64,000 nt of DNA from Pseudomonas fluorescens (GCF_902497855.1 NZ_CABVHU010000014.1:62001-126000); one strand, 5' to 3'; counted from the stretch's first letter, positions 1 to 7,242 are shown. Made by a program: numbers and translations. The notes: a model not told the origin generated them from the letters alone.

Positions 1-1590
1 CCGGCTCAAGGTGCACTGAAGACTGAAGCGTTGGTACGTAGCGAGGCGGTCCTGGCTGATGCCACGATGGCCAAGCGCAGTGTGAGCCCGGCACCGATGG
101 CGGGTTATGCGCCGATGTCTGAATCGGCTCCGGCAGGTTATCGAGACGAGCAGCGTGAACAGTATCAAGCGCTGGCCGACAACCCGATTCATAGCGTGAC
201 CGAATCGCCGGTATCGACGTTCAGCGCCGATGTCGATACCGGCGCCTATGCCAACGTCCGCCGCTTGCTGAATCAAGGACGCTTGCCGCCCGAAGGCGCG
301 GTGCGCCTGGAGGAAATGGTCAATTACTTTCCCTACGATTACGCATTGCCTACCGACGGCTCGCCCTTCGGTGTGACCACTGAACTGGCGCCGTCACCGT
401 GGAACCCGCATACCCGATTGCTGCGCATCGGCATCAAGGCTTCGGACCGCGCGGTGGCCGAACTGGCGCCGGCAAACCTGGTGTTTCTGGTGGACGTATC
501 CGGCTCGATGAACCGTCGCGAAGGTTTGCCGCTGGTCAAAAGCACCCTGAAACTGCTGGTCGATCAGTTGCGTGAGCAGGACCGGGTGTCATTGGTGGTC
601 TACGCCGGTGATTCGCGCGTAGCCCTGGAGCCGACTTCCGGACGTGAAAAAGCGAAAATTCGTTCAACCATCGAGCAATTGACCGCAGGCGGTTCCACCG
701 CCGGGGCCTCGGGGATCGAGCTGGCTTATCAAATGGCACAACAGGCGTTTATCCCCAAGGGCATCAACCGCATCCTGTTGGCCACCGACGGCGACTTCAA
801 CGTCGGCATCAGCGACTTTGACAGCCTCAAGCAAATGGCTGTGGATAAACGTAAGACCGGCGTTTCCCTGACCACCCTGGGGTTTGGTGTGGATAACTAC
901 AATGAACACCTGATGGAACAACTGGCCGACGCCGGCGACGGTAACTACGCCTACATCGACAACCTGCGGGAGGCGCGCAAGGTACTGGTGGACCAGCTGG
1001 GTTCGACCCTCGCCGTCGTCGCGAAAAACGTGAAGCTGCAAGTGGAGTTCAACCCGGCGCAGGTCAGCGAGTACCGGCTGTTGGGCTATGAGAACCGCGC
1101 CTTGAAACGTGAGGATTTCAGCAACGACAAAGTCGATGCGGGTGAAATCGGTGCAGGACATACCGTGACGGCGTTGTATGAAATAGTACCCAAGGGGGAG
1201 AAGGGCTGGCTGGAGCCATTGCGGTATGGAAAATCTGCGGCCGATGTTTCCGTGAATACCGGGGAATTGGCGATGTTGCGAGTGCGATATCAGTTGCCTG
1301 AGGGTGGGAATAGTCGCTTGATCGAGCGACCCATTGTCGGTGGCTCGGAAACCAAAGCCAGTGCTGACCTCCGTTTTGCGGCGGCCGTGGCCGCGTTTTC
1401 CCAGCAACTCAAGGATGGACGCTATACCGGTGATTTCAGCCTGAAGGACACCGAGGCGTTGGCTCGCGGTGCCCGGGGTGATGATCGATTCGGCCTGCGT
1501 GCAGAGTTCGTGCAACTGGTGGAGTTGGCGCAAAGCCTGCGAATCTCGACTGCCGCTAATCAGCAACCCAATGACCAGCGAATAGAGTGA
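1..1590 (+). CDS. VWA-domain protein, YfbK-like (5' end outside window)
   Basis: The reading frame is open from base 1, so the N-terminus lies outside the window. The visible part has a proline/alanine-rich stretch, then the conserved block found before VWA domains in YfbK-type proteins (TFSADVDTGAYANVRR, about nt 215-270), then a VWA domain whose metal-site motif DVSGSM lies near nt 493-510, and a C-terminal conserved region. YfbK-family proteins are predicted to be envelope-associated and to bind ligands through the Mg-dependent VWA site; the function is not established. The gene ends 17 nt before the preferred start of an ECF sigma factor gene, so the two are probably co-transcribed. This suggests a role in sensing or signalling linked to that sigma factor, which is inference. 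Confidence 0.85.
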   Translation, partial: PAQGALKTEALVRSEAVLADATMAKRSVSPAPMAGYAPMSESAPAGYRDEQREQYQALADNPIHSVTESPVSTFSADVDTGAYANVRRLLNQGRLPPEGAVRLEEMVNYFPYDYALPTDGSPFGVTTELAPSPWNPHTRLLRIGIKASDRAVAELAPANLVFLVDVSGSMNRREGLPLVKSTLKLLVDQLREQDRVSLVVYAGDSRVALEPTSGREKAKIRSTIEQLTAGGSTAGASGIELAYQMAQQAFIPKGINRILLATDGDFNVGISDFDSLKQMAVDKRKTGVSLTTLGFGVDNYNEHLMEQLADAGDGNYAYIDNLREARKVLVDQLGSTLAVVAKNVKLQVEFNPAQVSEYRLLGYENRALKREDFSNDKVDAGEIGAGHTVTALYEIVPKGEKGWLEPLRYGKSAADVSVNTGELAMLRVRYQLPEGGNSRLIERPIVGGSETKASADLRFAAAVAAFSQQLKDGRYTGDFSLKDTEALARGARGDDRFGLRAEFVQLVELAQSLRISTAANQQPNDQRIE

Positions 1591-1607
1591 AAGAGGCCAG
1601 CGCTGAC

Positions 1608-2189
1608 ATGTCCAACCCTGAAATCAGCTCAGCCGCCAGCAGCGACGAATCGCTGCTGGCCCGCTATCGCTCCGGCGACGGACCGGCGTTCGAGATCTTG
1701 TACGCCCGCCATCGCCAGGGGCTTTATCGCTTCCTGCTCGGCTTGAGCGGCAAATCCGAACTGGCCGAAGAGGTCTACCAGGACACCTGGCTGAGCCTGA
1801 TCCGCAGCAGCAGTCAGCCACAAGGCCGGGCGAATTTTCGTACCTGGCTCTACCAGATCGCCCGCAACCGCCTGATCGATCACTGGCGCAAACACGGCAT
1901 CCACAACCCCTTGCACGACAGCTACGACGAACAACTCCACGCCCTGAGCGACGAGGCGGCCGACCCCGAGCAACTGCTGAGCCTGAGTCGCGATAACCAG
2001 CGTCTCGAAGCCGCCCTGCAAAACCTGCCCGCCGACCAGCGCGAAGTATTCCTGCTACGAGCCCACGGCGACCTCGACCTGCCGCAGATCGCCACCCTCA
2101 CCGAAACACCGCTGGAAACCGTCAAGAGCCGTTTGCGCTACGCCCAGCAAAAACTGCGTCGGCTGCTGGCCGAGGAGGTACTGACATGA
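1608..2189 (+). CDS. ECF-type RNA polymerase sigma factor
   Basis: The protein of about 193 residues has sigma-70 region 2 (from LYRFLLGL through RTWLYQIARNRLIDHW) and region 4 (LPADQREVFLLR followed by the helix-turn-helix ETVKSRLRYAQQKLRRLL). There is no region 1 or 3, as is typical of extracytoplasmic-function sigma factors. It would direct RNA polymerase to a small set of promoters. I chose the ATG at 1608, with AGAGG upstream; a GTG at 1587 overlapping the stop of the VWA gene would add seven residues. The stop overlaps the start of the next gene (TACTGACATGAC), which suggests translational coupling with a membrane partner that may act as anti-sigma factor. Confidence 0.9.
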   Translation: MSNPEISSAASSDESLLARYRSGDGPAFEILYARHRQGLYRFLLGLSGKSELAEEVYQDTWLSLIRSSSQPQGRANFRTWLYQIARNRLIDHWRKHGIHNPLHDSYDEQLHALSDEAADPEQLLSLSRDNQRLEAALQNLPADQREVFLLRAHGDLDLPQIATLTETPLETVKSRLRYAQQKLRRLLAEEVLT

Positions 2190-2815
2190 CTGACGCCCGC
2201 AAGACATCGGAAGACGAAGTGCTCCAGCACTATCGTGAACACGGGGCTGGTGAACCGCCGGCGCATCTCGACGCCTTTATCCTGGCCACTGCACACCGGG
2301 AAGTGCCCGCGCCAAAGCCGAGCCTGTGGCGACGCTGGGTTCAGACCTGTCAGAAACCTCGTTGGCAGGTCGCGTTCGCCAGCCTCGTCGGCGTTGCGCT
2401 GATGCTGGCGTTGGTGCAGCGCACACCGGAGAAAGTGCCGAGCTACGACTTCGCCCCAGCGCCAAAAATGTCCGCACCGGTCGCAAAAAAAGAAGCCGCA
2501 CAAGCACCACCGTCGGCTGCACGCTCTCTGGCTGCACCGGCCGGCGCTATGTCCGCACCTGCGCCTGCTGCGCCCATGGCCGATTTCGCTGCACCCGCGC
2601 AAAACGAATCGATCAACGCTGAAATGGCCGACGAGGCGAAGGTCAGCAAGCGTGCGGTGGTTCCGGTGAAAACGCTGGATGAGCAGCTGCATGAGGTCCT
2701 GCGACTGCAAAACGCTGGTCAGAGCAAAGCCGCCGATGACTTGATGGCAGCACTGGTAAAACGCTTTCCCAAGGAAAATCTCCCGGCCCGACTCAAGACG
2801 TTGAAGACAAACTGA
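2186..2815 (+). CDS. membrane-anchored protein, possible anti-sigma factor
   Basis: The 209-residue protein has a cytoplasmic N-terminus of about 65 residues, a single membrane segment (about residues 68-86, VAFASLVGVALMLALVQ), then an Ala/Pro-rich linker and a C-terminal helical segment. This topology and the 4-nt overlap with the sigma factor gene fit a transmembrane anti-sigma factor, but I see no clear zinc-binding (ZAS) motif, so the role is inferred from position. The C-terminal part (LDEQLHEVLRLQNAGQSKAADDLMAALVKRFPKENLP) looks TPR-like and would be periplasmic. Confidence 0.75.
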   Translation: MTDARKTSEDEVLQHYREHGAGEPPAHLDAFILATAHREVPAPKPSLWRRWVQTCQKPRWQVAFASLVGVALMLALVQRTPEKVPSYDFAPAPKMSAPVAKKEAAQAPPSAARSLAAPAGAMSAPAPAAPMADFAAPAQNESINAEMADEAKVSKRAVVPVKTLDEQLHEVLRLQNAGQSKAADDLMAALVKRFPKENLPARLKTLKTN

Positions 2816-2835
2816 GGAGAAGAACCGTCACCCAT

Positions 2836-3105
2836 TTGGCATCGACACCCGAAAGCGCGCACTATCGACCCATAGCCGATGCGTTGGAGGATGCCGTGCA
2901 CAAAAAAATCGACCGCATCGCCCAAATGCTCAATTGCCCGGTAAAGGGTGAGGAACTACGGCGAGCAGTGACTGAGAGTCGTAAGGAATTTCTTCTGGCG
3001 AAGCAGGCAGAAGAAGCTCTTGAGGAAGACGTCCTGGACGAAGAGTTGATCGAGGACGAAGACGACGATGATGAATACGACGAATTCGACTGGACGACCG
3101 AATGA
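2836..3105 (+). CDS. small acidic hypothetical protein
   Basis: This is an 89-residue protein with a helical N-terminal half (about residues 10-55) and an extremely acidic tail of Asp/Glu runs ending in FDWTTE. I do not recognise a family. The likely start is TTG at 2836, with AGGAG about 15 nt upstream; an in-frame GTG at 2896 is an alternative. It follows the putative anti-sigma gene by 20 nt in the same direction and may belong to that operon. The acidic tail could mimic nucleic acid or bind cations, but nothing in the sequence proves a role. Confidence 0.6.
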   Translation: MASTPESAHYRPIADALEDAVHKKIDRIAQMLNCPVKGEELRRAVTESRKEFLLAKQAEEALEEDVLDEELIEDEDDDDEYDEFDWTTE

Positions 3106-3156
3106 AAAGAACGCCTCAGCGTTAAACGCCAACCTTTCAGGTGAGCGCTGCGCCTT

Positions 3157-3235
3157 GTAGGAGCAAGCTTGCTCGCGATGGACGTGAACGATAACGCGTT
3201 CTTTCTGAATAAACGCGTCACCCTCGAGACCATCG
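3157..3235. repeat. truncated REP doublet
   Basis: GTAGGAGCAAGCTTGCTCGC at 3157 is a REP arm. The following spacer (AACGATAACGCG...) resembles the spacers of doublets elsewhere in the window (47068, 57725), but the inverted second arm is absent after about 3235. Confidence 0.7.
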
Positions 3236-3328
3236 TCGGAACGCCGCCCGGAACAAGCTGCCGAAACGGTGTTCGCAGAGCTATACGCACTCGTTAATGG
3301 CATTGAAACGGAGCAACACAGCACTTAG
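3230..3328 (+). pseudogene. C-terminal remnant of a Phd/YefM-type antitoxin
   Basis: One frame from about 3230 to the stop at 3326-3328 encodes a tail containing AETVFAELYALVNGIETEQ. It closely resembles the C-terminus of the intact antitoxin at 6638-6937 (ADTVFAELDALIDEVAAEQ). There is no start codon or N-terminal DNA-binding part, and no toxin gene follows. The DNA sequences differ enough that this is probably an old paralogue rather than a recent copy. Confidence 0.55.
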
Positions 3329-3391
3329 CTACTCTTTCAAATTGCAGATCCCGACAAAATCAGGACCCGCAATTTGAATAGTGAACTGCCG

Positions 3392-3685
3392 CTATTCTGT
3401 GGCTTGTTCCTTCCGCGACGCTGGTCCTTGCGTCAGCACTTTCACCACATCATCAACCAGCGCCTTACTCAGCGCCGTCAAATAATGCGCAGCCCAGGCG
3501 TGACGATCGCTTTCCCGGTCGTAGGCAGCGTCTTTGGACAGTGCCTTGGCGAGGAACAGAAAATCGGAAGCCATGCCTAACGCATCGCCGAGAGGCACAC
3601 CGCGAGTTACGTGAAACACTGCTTGATCCGAGCAGTATATGGCAGGCGTTAAGCCGATGGTTTTCAGCTCTGATTGGTCGATCAT
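3392..3685 (-). CDS. DUF3077 domain protein
   Basis: This 97-residue protein belongs to the DUF3077 family, which is common and often multicopy in Pseudomonas and has no known function. The core is the helical region VPLGDALGMASDFLFLAKAL followed by HAWAAHYLTALSKALVDDVV. The ATG at 3685 has a strong ribosome site (TGGAGG, 7-8 nt upstream) that lies inside the preceding 31-codon ORF, and the two frames overlap at ATATGA. Translation is therefore probably coupled to that ORF and to the structured leader before it. Confidence 0.85.
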   Translation of the reverse strand: MIDQSELKTIGLTPAIYCSDQAVFHVTRGVPLGDALGMASDFLFLAKALSKDAAYDRESDRHAWAAHYLTALSKALVDDVVKVLTQGPASRKEQATE

Positions 3686-3777
3686 ATGCCACCTCCATTG
3701 ACGGAGGTGCGGTGGGATTGCGATTCAAGATCGCGTTGAAGGGCAAAACGAATTTCGGACGGATTTTTGTTGCGCAT
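3682..3777 (-). CDS. 31-residue ORF translationally coupled to the DUF3077 gene
   Basis: From the ATG at 3777 (minus strand) a frame runs MRNKNPSEIRFALQRDLESQ and ends in NGGGI, with its stop overlapping the DUF3077 start. An AAGGAG ribosome site lies 8 nt upstream. The C-terminal codons of this ORF form the ribosome site of the next gene. This arrangement is typical of a leader peptide or coupled small gene; the peptide has no membrane segment and no recognised family. Confidence 0.6.
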   Translation of the reverse strand: MRNKNPSEIRFALQRDLESQSHRTSVNGGGI

Positions 3778-3783
3778 GGTCTA

Positions 3784-3906
3784 GCTCCTTGACGAGGAAC
3801 TGCCACTTTTTCGTTACCAAGCGAATGGGTGGCAGCTGTGCGCGGGTTGGTAAACCGGGAGTCAAGGAATCCGGCACGCCCGAAGACGTCCCACGCACAG
3901 CCGCCA
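3784..3906 (-). promoter_or_regulatory. structured mRNA leader of the 31-codon ORF/DUF3077 unit
   Basis: On the minus strand the segments at 3890-3906 and 3830-3846 can pair over 17 positions (TGGCGGCTGTGCGTGGG with CCCGCGCACAGCTGCCA, two G-U pairs). The 43-nt loop holds a further CCGG/CCGG hairpin. Closer to the start, TTCCT pairs with AGGAG across a 5-nt loop, hiding the ribosome site of the small ORF. The layout looks like a cis-acting translational control element. It does not match any named riboswitch that I recognise. Confidence 0.5.
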
Positions 3907-4465
3907 TAACTCAAAACTGCGGGCATAAAAAAAACGCCTGCAAATCTGATGGGGGCGCTGTTGCGCTCAACTCTCGGGTTACCAAGCCCGGTCGCTGAAT
4001 TGGCAGCGACGGCGGAAGGGTATCGTGCAGGTGGATCGCCTGCAACCTCGGATATTGGTTGAAGGGTAGCGCGGTGCTTACGAGAGACCGGCTGCGGCTG
4101 ATTTTCCAACAAACCACCAAGAAACCCAGAACAACCAAGGAAAATTTACGACTTCTGATCAGCCGCTTGTCATTAGCTAATACAATCTGTTAATACTTAT
4201 GTTTAGAAGTGTCGGGCCAACATACCGTACTGATCCAAATCTTTGGTGAAGATGTCAATCTATCCAAATAGGAAGCTTTTAGTCTCAGTAGCGGATAACT
4301 AAATACGCTCGTGCGACGTTTTTACACTTTAATTTCCATGAGGCGCTTGCGCTATGTGGGGTATGCGCGCTTTTAAATGCCACTTCGTATTCCCCACAAA
4401 TATCATCATTGCCAATGTGATTTTGATTGAAAAGCAGCTTCAACTAAGTCGTTTTTTAAAGAAAT
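3907..4465. other. non-coding region, becoming AT-rich
   Basis: About 560 bases without a convincing gene. A perfect small hairpin (GTCGCTG/CAGCGAC) lies at 3991-4010. From about 4141 the DNA becomes markedly AT-rich, marking the left edge of the foreign-looking segment that carries the receiver/HATPase pair. Short frames here lack ribosome sites and Pseudomonas-like codon use. Confidence 0.6.
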
Positions 4466-5239
4466 TTATAATTTTAGGGGTGACTCAGATTCTACGTCGT
4501 CGGGTAAAAATATTTGAGCCTCGAAATTGGCGTATGGAATGCCACTTACTTCAAAGTTGGATCTTGGGTTGGCGGTGAATGATAACTTTGCATAAATTAA
4601 TTTGCAGATTTTATCTGCGATATACAACCCTTTCCCTTGGCCTTGGCTAGTTGATTTTTTTGCTTTTTCACCGCGATAACCGTCGTTGCATAGGAAAGGT
4701 ATTTCAAATTTTTCAACCATTGGTCCTATTGATGAAATTACCACGGATATGCCATTGCTGTTGGCGCTTCTAGAATAATTTATATCAATGCTGCCTCCCT
4801 CAGTTGAGTATTTAGCAGCATTACCAATTAGCAAGTCCAGAACCTGCTCAAAATATGGTATATACGTATTTATGAATGCTTGGTCATCTAGCTCTATATT
4901 TATATCTAAGCGCTTAAGCCTAAGTTCTTTCTCTATTTTTTTCTTAGATCTAACTAGTTTCGATCTGATATCGATTACGCCAGGGGCGCAATTTGTTCGT
5001 GCCTCATCTAAGTTGTCGAGAGTTATTGCAAGCATCCAAGAGGAAAAGTTGCCCCACGCTTCTTTCATGTTATCGAGGATATCTATCGTGGTTCGTAGGT
5101 CAGCAGATGTTTTGCTTGCGAGCTCGTCCCTTATTATAACCGTATTTACAACTCTCGAGCAGTTCTGAATATCGTTCTGGATTGTTCTGGATATTGACCT
5201 ATAACGTTCCATCAAATCTGAAATTTCAATTTTCGACAT
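4466..5239 (-). CDS. HATPase-fold protein resembling a histidine kinase but lacking histidine
   Basis: The 257-residue protein has a long helical N-terminal part (about residues 1-115) and a C-terminal GHKL/HATPase domain. The N-box is recognisable (LLIGNAAKYSTEGG, about 137-150) and so is a G2 glycine motif (GQGKGLYIADKI). The G1 motif is altered: SSIGPMV stands where kinases have DxGxG. There is no histidine anywhere in the protein, so the usual phospho-accepting residue is missing. There is no sensor domain, membrane segment or signal peptide, so it should be cytoplasmic. It starts 1 nt after the stop of the receiver gene. The gene is AT-rich and unlike its neighbours in codon use, which points to horizontal transfer. 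It could be a pseudokinase, an ATP-dependent regulator or an effector. Confidence 0.75.
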   Translation of the reverse strand: MSKIEISDLMERYRSISRTIQNDIQNCSRVVNTVIIRDELASKTSADLRTTIDILDNMKEAWGNFSSWMLAITLDNLDEARTNCAPGVIDIRSKLVRSKKKIEKELRLKRLDINIELDDQAFINTYIPYFEQVLDLLIGNAAKYSTEGGSIDINYSRSANSNGISVVISSIGPMVEKFEIPFLCNDGYRGEKAKKSTSQGQGKGLYIADKICKLIYAKLSFTANPRSNFEVSGIPYANFEAQIFLPDDVESESPLKL

Positions 5240-5240
5240 G

Positions 5241-6017
5241 TCAAGGTGTTCCTGTAAAAACTGGTTTTAGAAGAGATCCGATTTTTACCGCTGTAATGCC
5301 ATAGTTCGTCAAATCTGAAATATTAATTCGATTTTCAGAATCCGAAACAGTTATGTAAGATTCTTCTGGGGAGAACTTAAATTTCTCGTTGAGCATCTTC
5401 CCATAAAGAATGTTCTCAGAAAAAACGATCCTTACTTTATCTATCTTTTCTTCGTCTACACCGAGATAGTTGAGTCTTTTCTTTATAAAATTCCAGCGAT
5501 CTTTAGGCTTGATAAATATGTCAGTCAGGCGCTGAAGGTTTAAAAGAAAGTCATCAACCTCCCAGTCCCTGCTGAATATCTTATCTAGCATATCAGTCTT
5601 AAAGCTTTCTCTTTTGTATATTGACCCTGGGCTTCCCGTGTATGCGGCTATTACATGAAGAGGGTGTTTTTCACGGATGTCGCTCATCACACTGAGGCCG
5701 TCTGATCCGGAGTATACACCTGCATCAACACCATTAATGTCACACAGAATTATGTCGAACTTTGATAGATCTATTGGGATTAAGTTGTCTTTTCGAGGTT
5801 TCTTTGTGAAATAGCTATCATATTGAGTGATCTTGTGCCCTTTACTTAAGATCGCATCCTTGTATACAAACTCCTCGTCATCGATGATTGCGATGTTTAA
5901 TGCGATGGGTTTTGACAGAAGATCAGATATATTGAGGCTTATTTTGTCTGGATAAGTTTTCGGAGCTTTATATCTTGCATAAAATCTGCAGATATTTTTC
6001 TTTGCATAGGTCAGCAT
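5241..6017 (-). CDS. response-regulator receiver protein without known output domain
   Basis: The 258-residue protein has a short N-terminal extension (about 40 residues), then a receiver domain. The acidic pocket is IAIIDDEEF, the likely phospho-acceptor is the Asp in IILCDINGVD, the switch Thr is in IAAYTGSPG, and a Lys follows in LDKIFSRD. The last 90 or so residues do not resemble a DNA-binding or enzymatic domain that I know. I chose the ATG at 6017; a TTG at 6020 is adjacent, and no strong ribosome site is visible. It is the first gene of a two-gene unit with the histidine-less HATPase protein. Both are AT-rich, suggesting they were acquired together. Confidence 0.75.
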   Translation of the reverse strand: MLTYAKKNICRFYARYKAPKTYPDKISLNISDLLSKPIALNIAIIDDEEFVYKDAILSKGHKITQYDSYFTKKPRKDNLIPIDLSKFDIILCDINGVDAGVYSGSDGLSVMSDIREKHPLHVIAAYTGSPGSIYKRESFKTDMLDKIFSRDWEVDDFLLNLQRLTDIFIKPKDRWNFIKKRLNYLGVDEEKIDKVRIVFSENILYGKMLNEKFKFSPEESYITVSDSENRINISDLTNYGITAVKIGSLLKPVFTGTP

Positions 6018-6223
6018 CAAAACACCGCGGCCGTCAATGATGGCCCTATGATACTGTCTTTTTTGTATTTTTGATAATTAAATTTGAAGTGGCTGGCGAA
6101 TTGTTGCGTCGTGGGAGATTTAGAGGTTTAAATATTAATCGCGCTTATTTAGGTCGTAGTGCGTAGTAGTTGTCTGGTTGTGAAGTTATTGATATTTGTG
6201 TATGCCATTTTTTTGGATTTATT
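6018..6223. promoter_or_regulatory. AT-rich upstream region of the receiver/HATPase pair
   Basis: On the minus strand a possible sigma70-type promoter (TTATCA, 18 nt, TATCAT) lies about 40-70 nt before the receiver start. The match is only moderate. The region ends at the boundary of the IS66 remnant. Confidence 0.3.
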
Positions 6224-6391
6224 GTAAGTGACCAGCCATCACACCTTGCTGGTAGGTTCCCAGTGTGTCGGTAGTCGCTCCAGCACATCCGTCAGATACT
6301 TATACGGGTCATGTCGTTGAGCTTGGCCGACTGGATTAGGCTCATCAGCGCAGTCGCTACGTCGCAATCCAGCAAGCAGCCAGTTATTGGG
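6224..6391 (-). mobile_element. IS66-family transposase remnant (3' end)
   Basis: Read on the minus strand, pieces of the conserved C-terminus of IS66 transposases appear in different frames: NWLLAG near 6388-6368, MSLIQSAKLN at 6345-6316, then HDPYKYLTDVLERLPTHW to about 6258. At least two frameshifts separate them, so the gene is dead. GTAAGTGACC at 6224 resembles an IS66 terminal repeat and may be the element's end. The rest of the element is gone. Confidence 0.7.
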
Positions 6392-6530
6392 GAGGAAGCG
6401 GGGCGGAAGGAAGGGGGAGGCAGCTAGATGATCCTCAGGTTTATTTTCTCTGAGTTTCCCGTCCTCAATAGGGTTTACACCTTCTAACCTATTTTCAGGA
6501 TTAGGCAAAATTTGATAGGACGACTGAATG

Positions 6531-6552
6531 AAAAAACTGCTTCGGCGGTTTT
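6531..6552 (+). terminator. UUCG-loop hairpin, possible terminator
   Basis: AAACTGC-TTCG-GCGGTTTT forms a fully paired stem with a UUCG tetraloop and a short T run on the plus strand. No gene that it would clearly terminate is left upstream. Confidence 0.35.
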
Positions 6553-6605
6553 GGACGACCTCGGTCAGATGCCCATTGACCATAGCTTCGACAATCGAGC
6601 ACTAT

Positions 6606-6627
6606 AAGGTACTATTTTTCGTACCTT
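6606..6627. promoter_or_regulatory. toxin-antitoxin autoregulatory operator
   Basis: A perfect inverted repeat AAGGTAC-N8-GTACCTT lies 11 nt before the antitoxin start. Phd/YefM-type antitoxins usually bind such palindromes and repress their own operon, so this is the likely operator. Confidence 0.6.
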
Positions 6628-6637
6628 TGGAGCCGTC

Positions 6638-6937
6638 ATGGAGCAATTACTCGCTAACCGGTCGGTCAGTATCACCGAACTCAAGCGAAGTCCCAGCACC
6701 GTGATCGAGCAGGCAGGCTCGGAGCCTATTGCTGTTCTCAACCACAATCGTCCCGCCGCTTATCTCCTGCCGCAGGCTGTTTATCAGGAATTGCTGGATC
6801 GATTACAGGCAGCAGAAATCCGAGAGGCCATTGCGGCCAGTCGCAATGATCCTCGTCCGGCCATTGCGGCCGACACGGTTTTTGCTGAGCTCGATGCGCT
6901 CATAGATGAGGTCGCAGCTGAGCAGGGGCGTCCATGA
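6638..6937 (+). CDS. type II toxin-antitoxin antitoxin, Phd/YefM family
   Basis: The 99-residue protein has the Phd/YefM N-terminal fold (SVSITELKRSPSTVIEQAG, then PIAVLNHNRPAAYLLP, about residues 9-45), which dimerises and binds the operator. A helical C-terminal tail should wrap the toxin. It overlaps the toxin gene by 4 nt (ATGA), the usual coupling that keeps antitoxin in excess. A perfect palindrome just upstream suits autorepression. A degenerate copy of the C-terminal tail lies at 3230-3328. Confidence 0.9.
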   Translation: MEQLLANRSVSITELKRSPSTVIEQAGSEPIAVLNHNRPAAYLLPQAVYQELLDRLQAAEIREAIAASRNDPRPAIAADTVFAELDALIDEVAAEQGRP

Positions 6938-7242
6938 GGCAACTGCTTTTCTCCGCACATGCACGAGATGATTTGCAGCAAATCGCCAAATACATCGCCC
7001 GGGACAATCCTGGCCGCGCCAGGTCGTTCGTTGGTGAATTGCGAACGCAATGTTCACGGCTGATTACACAACCGCTGCTTGGGATGTCTCGGGATGACTA
7101 CGCCAAAGGCGTGCGAATGATTACTCATGGCCGGTATCTGATCTTTTACAGCGTGGTCGCAAACGATGTTCACATTGAGCGCGTACTGCATAGCGCGAGA
7201 GACATCGGTCGACTGTTTGAATCAAGCAGCGTTGATCATTAG
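6934..7242 (+). CDS. type II toxin-antitoxin toxin, RelE/ParE family
   Basis: The 102-residue protein has the RelE/ParE fold: helices FSAHARDDLQQIAKYIARDNP, then the beta strands GVRMITHGRYLIFYSVV and VHIERVLHSARD. Family members either cleave ribosome-bound mRNA (RelE) or inhibit gyrase (ParE). The HSARD ending and the two-helix start look more ParE-like, but the sequence alone does not settle the target. It is the second gene of a two-gene operon. Confidence 0.88.
   Translation: MRQLLFSAHARDDLQQIAKYIARDNPGRARSFVGELRTQCSRLITQPLLGMSRDDYAKGVRMITHGRYLIFYSVVANDVHIERVLHSARDIGRLFESSSVDH

Larger units (their letters stand above)
3106..3391. other. intergenic region with broken REP and gene debris
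   Basis: There is no intact gene. The region holds a single REP half-element (3157-3181) and its usual spacer up to about 3235, where the expected inverted partner is missing. It then runs straight into a broken antitoxin-like reading frame (3230-3328). A join between a truncated repeat and gene debris is what a past deletion or rearrangement would leave. Confidence 0.6.

Noticed and set aside
3465..4112. Long minus-strand frame across the DUF3077 region
   Set aside because: It overlaps the DUF3077 gene in another frame and runs through the structured leader; no ribosome site or family match.
4354..4578. Plus-strand 74-codon frame at the left of the AT-rich segment
   Set aside because: It overlaps the HATPase gene end antisense, has no ribosome site and no recognisable sequence.
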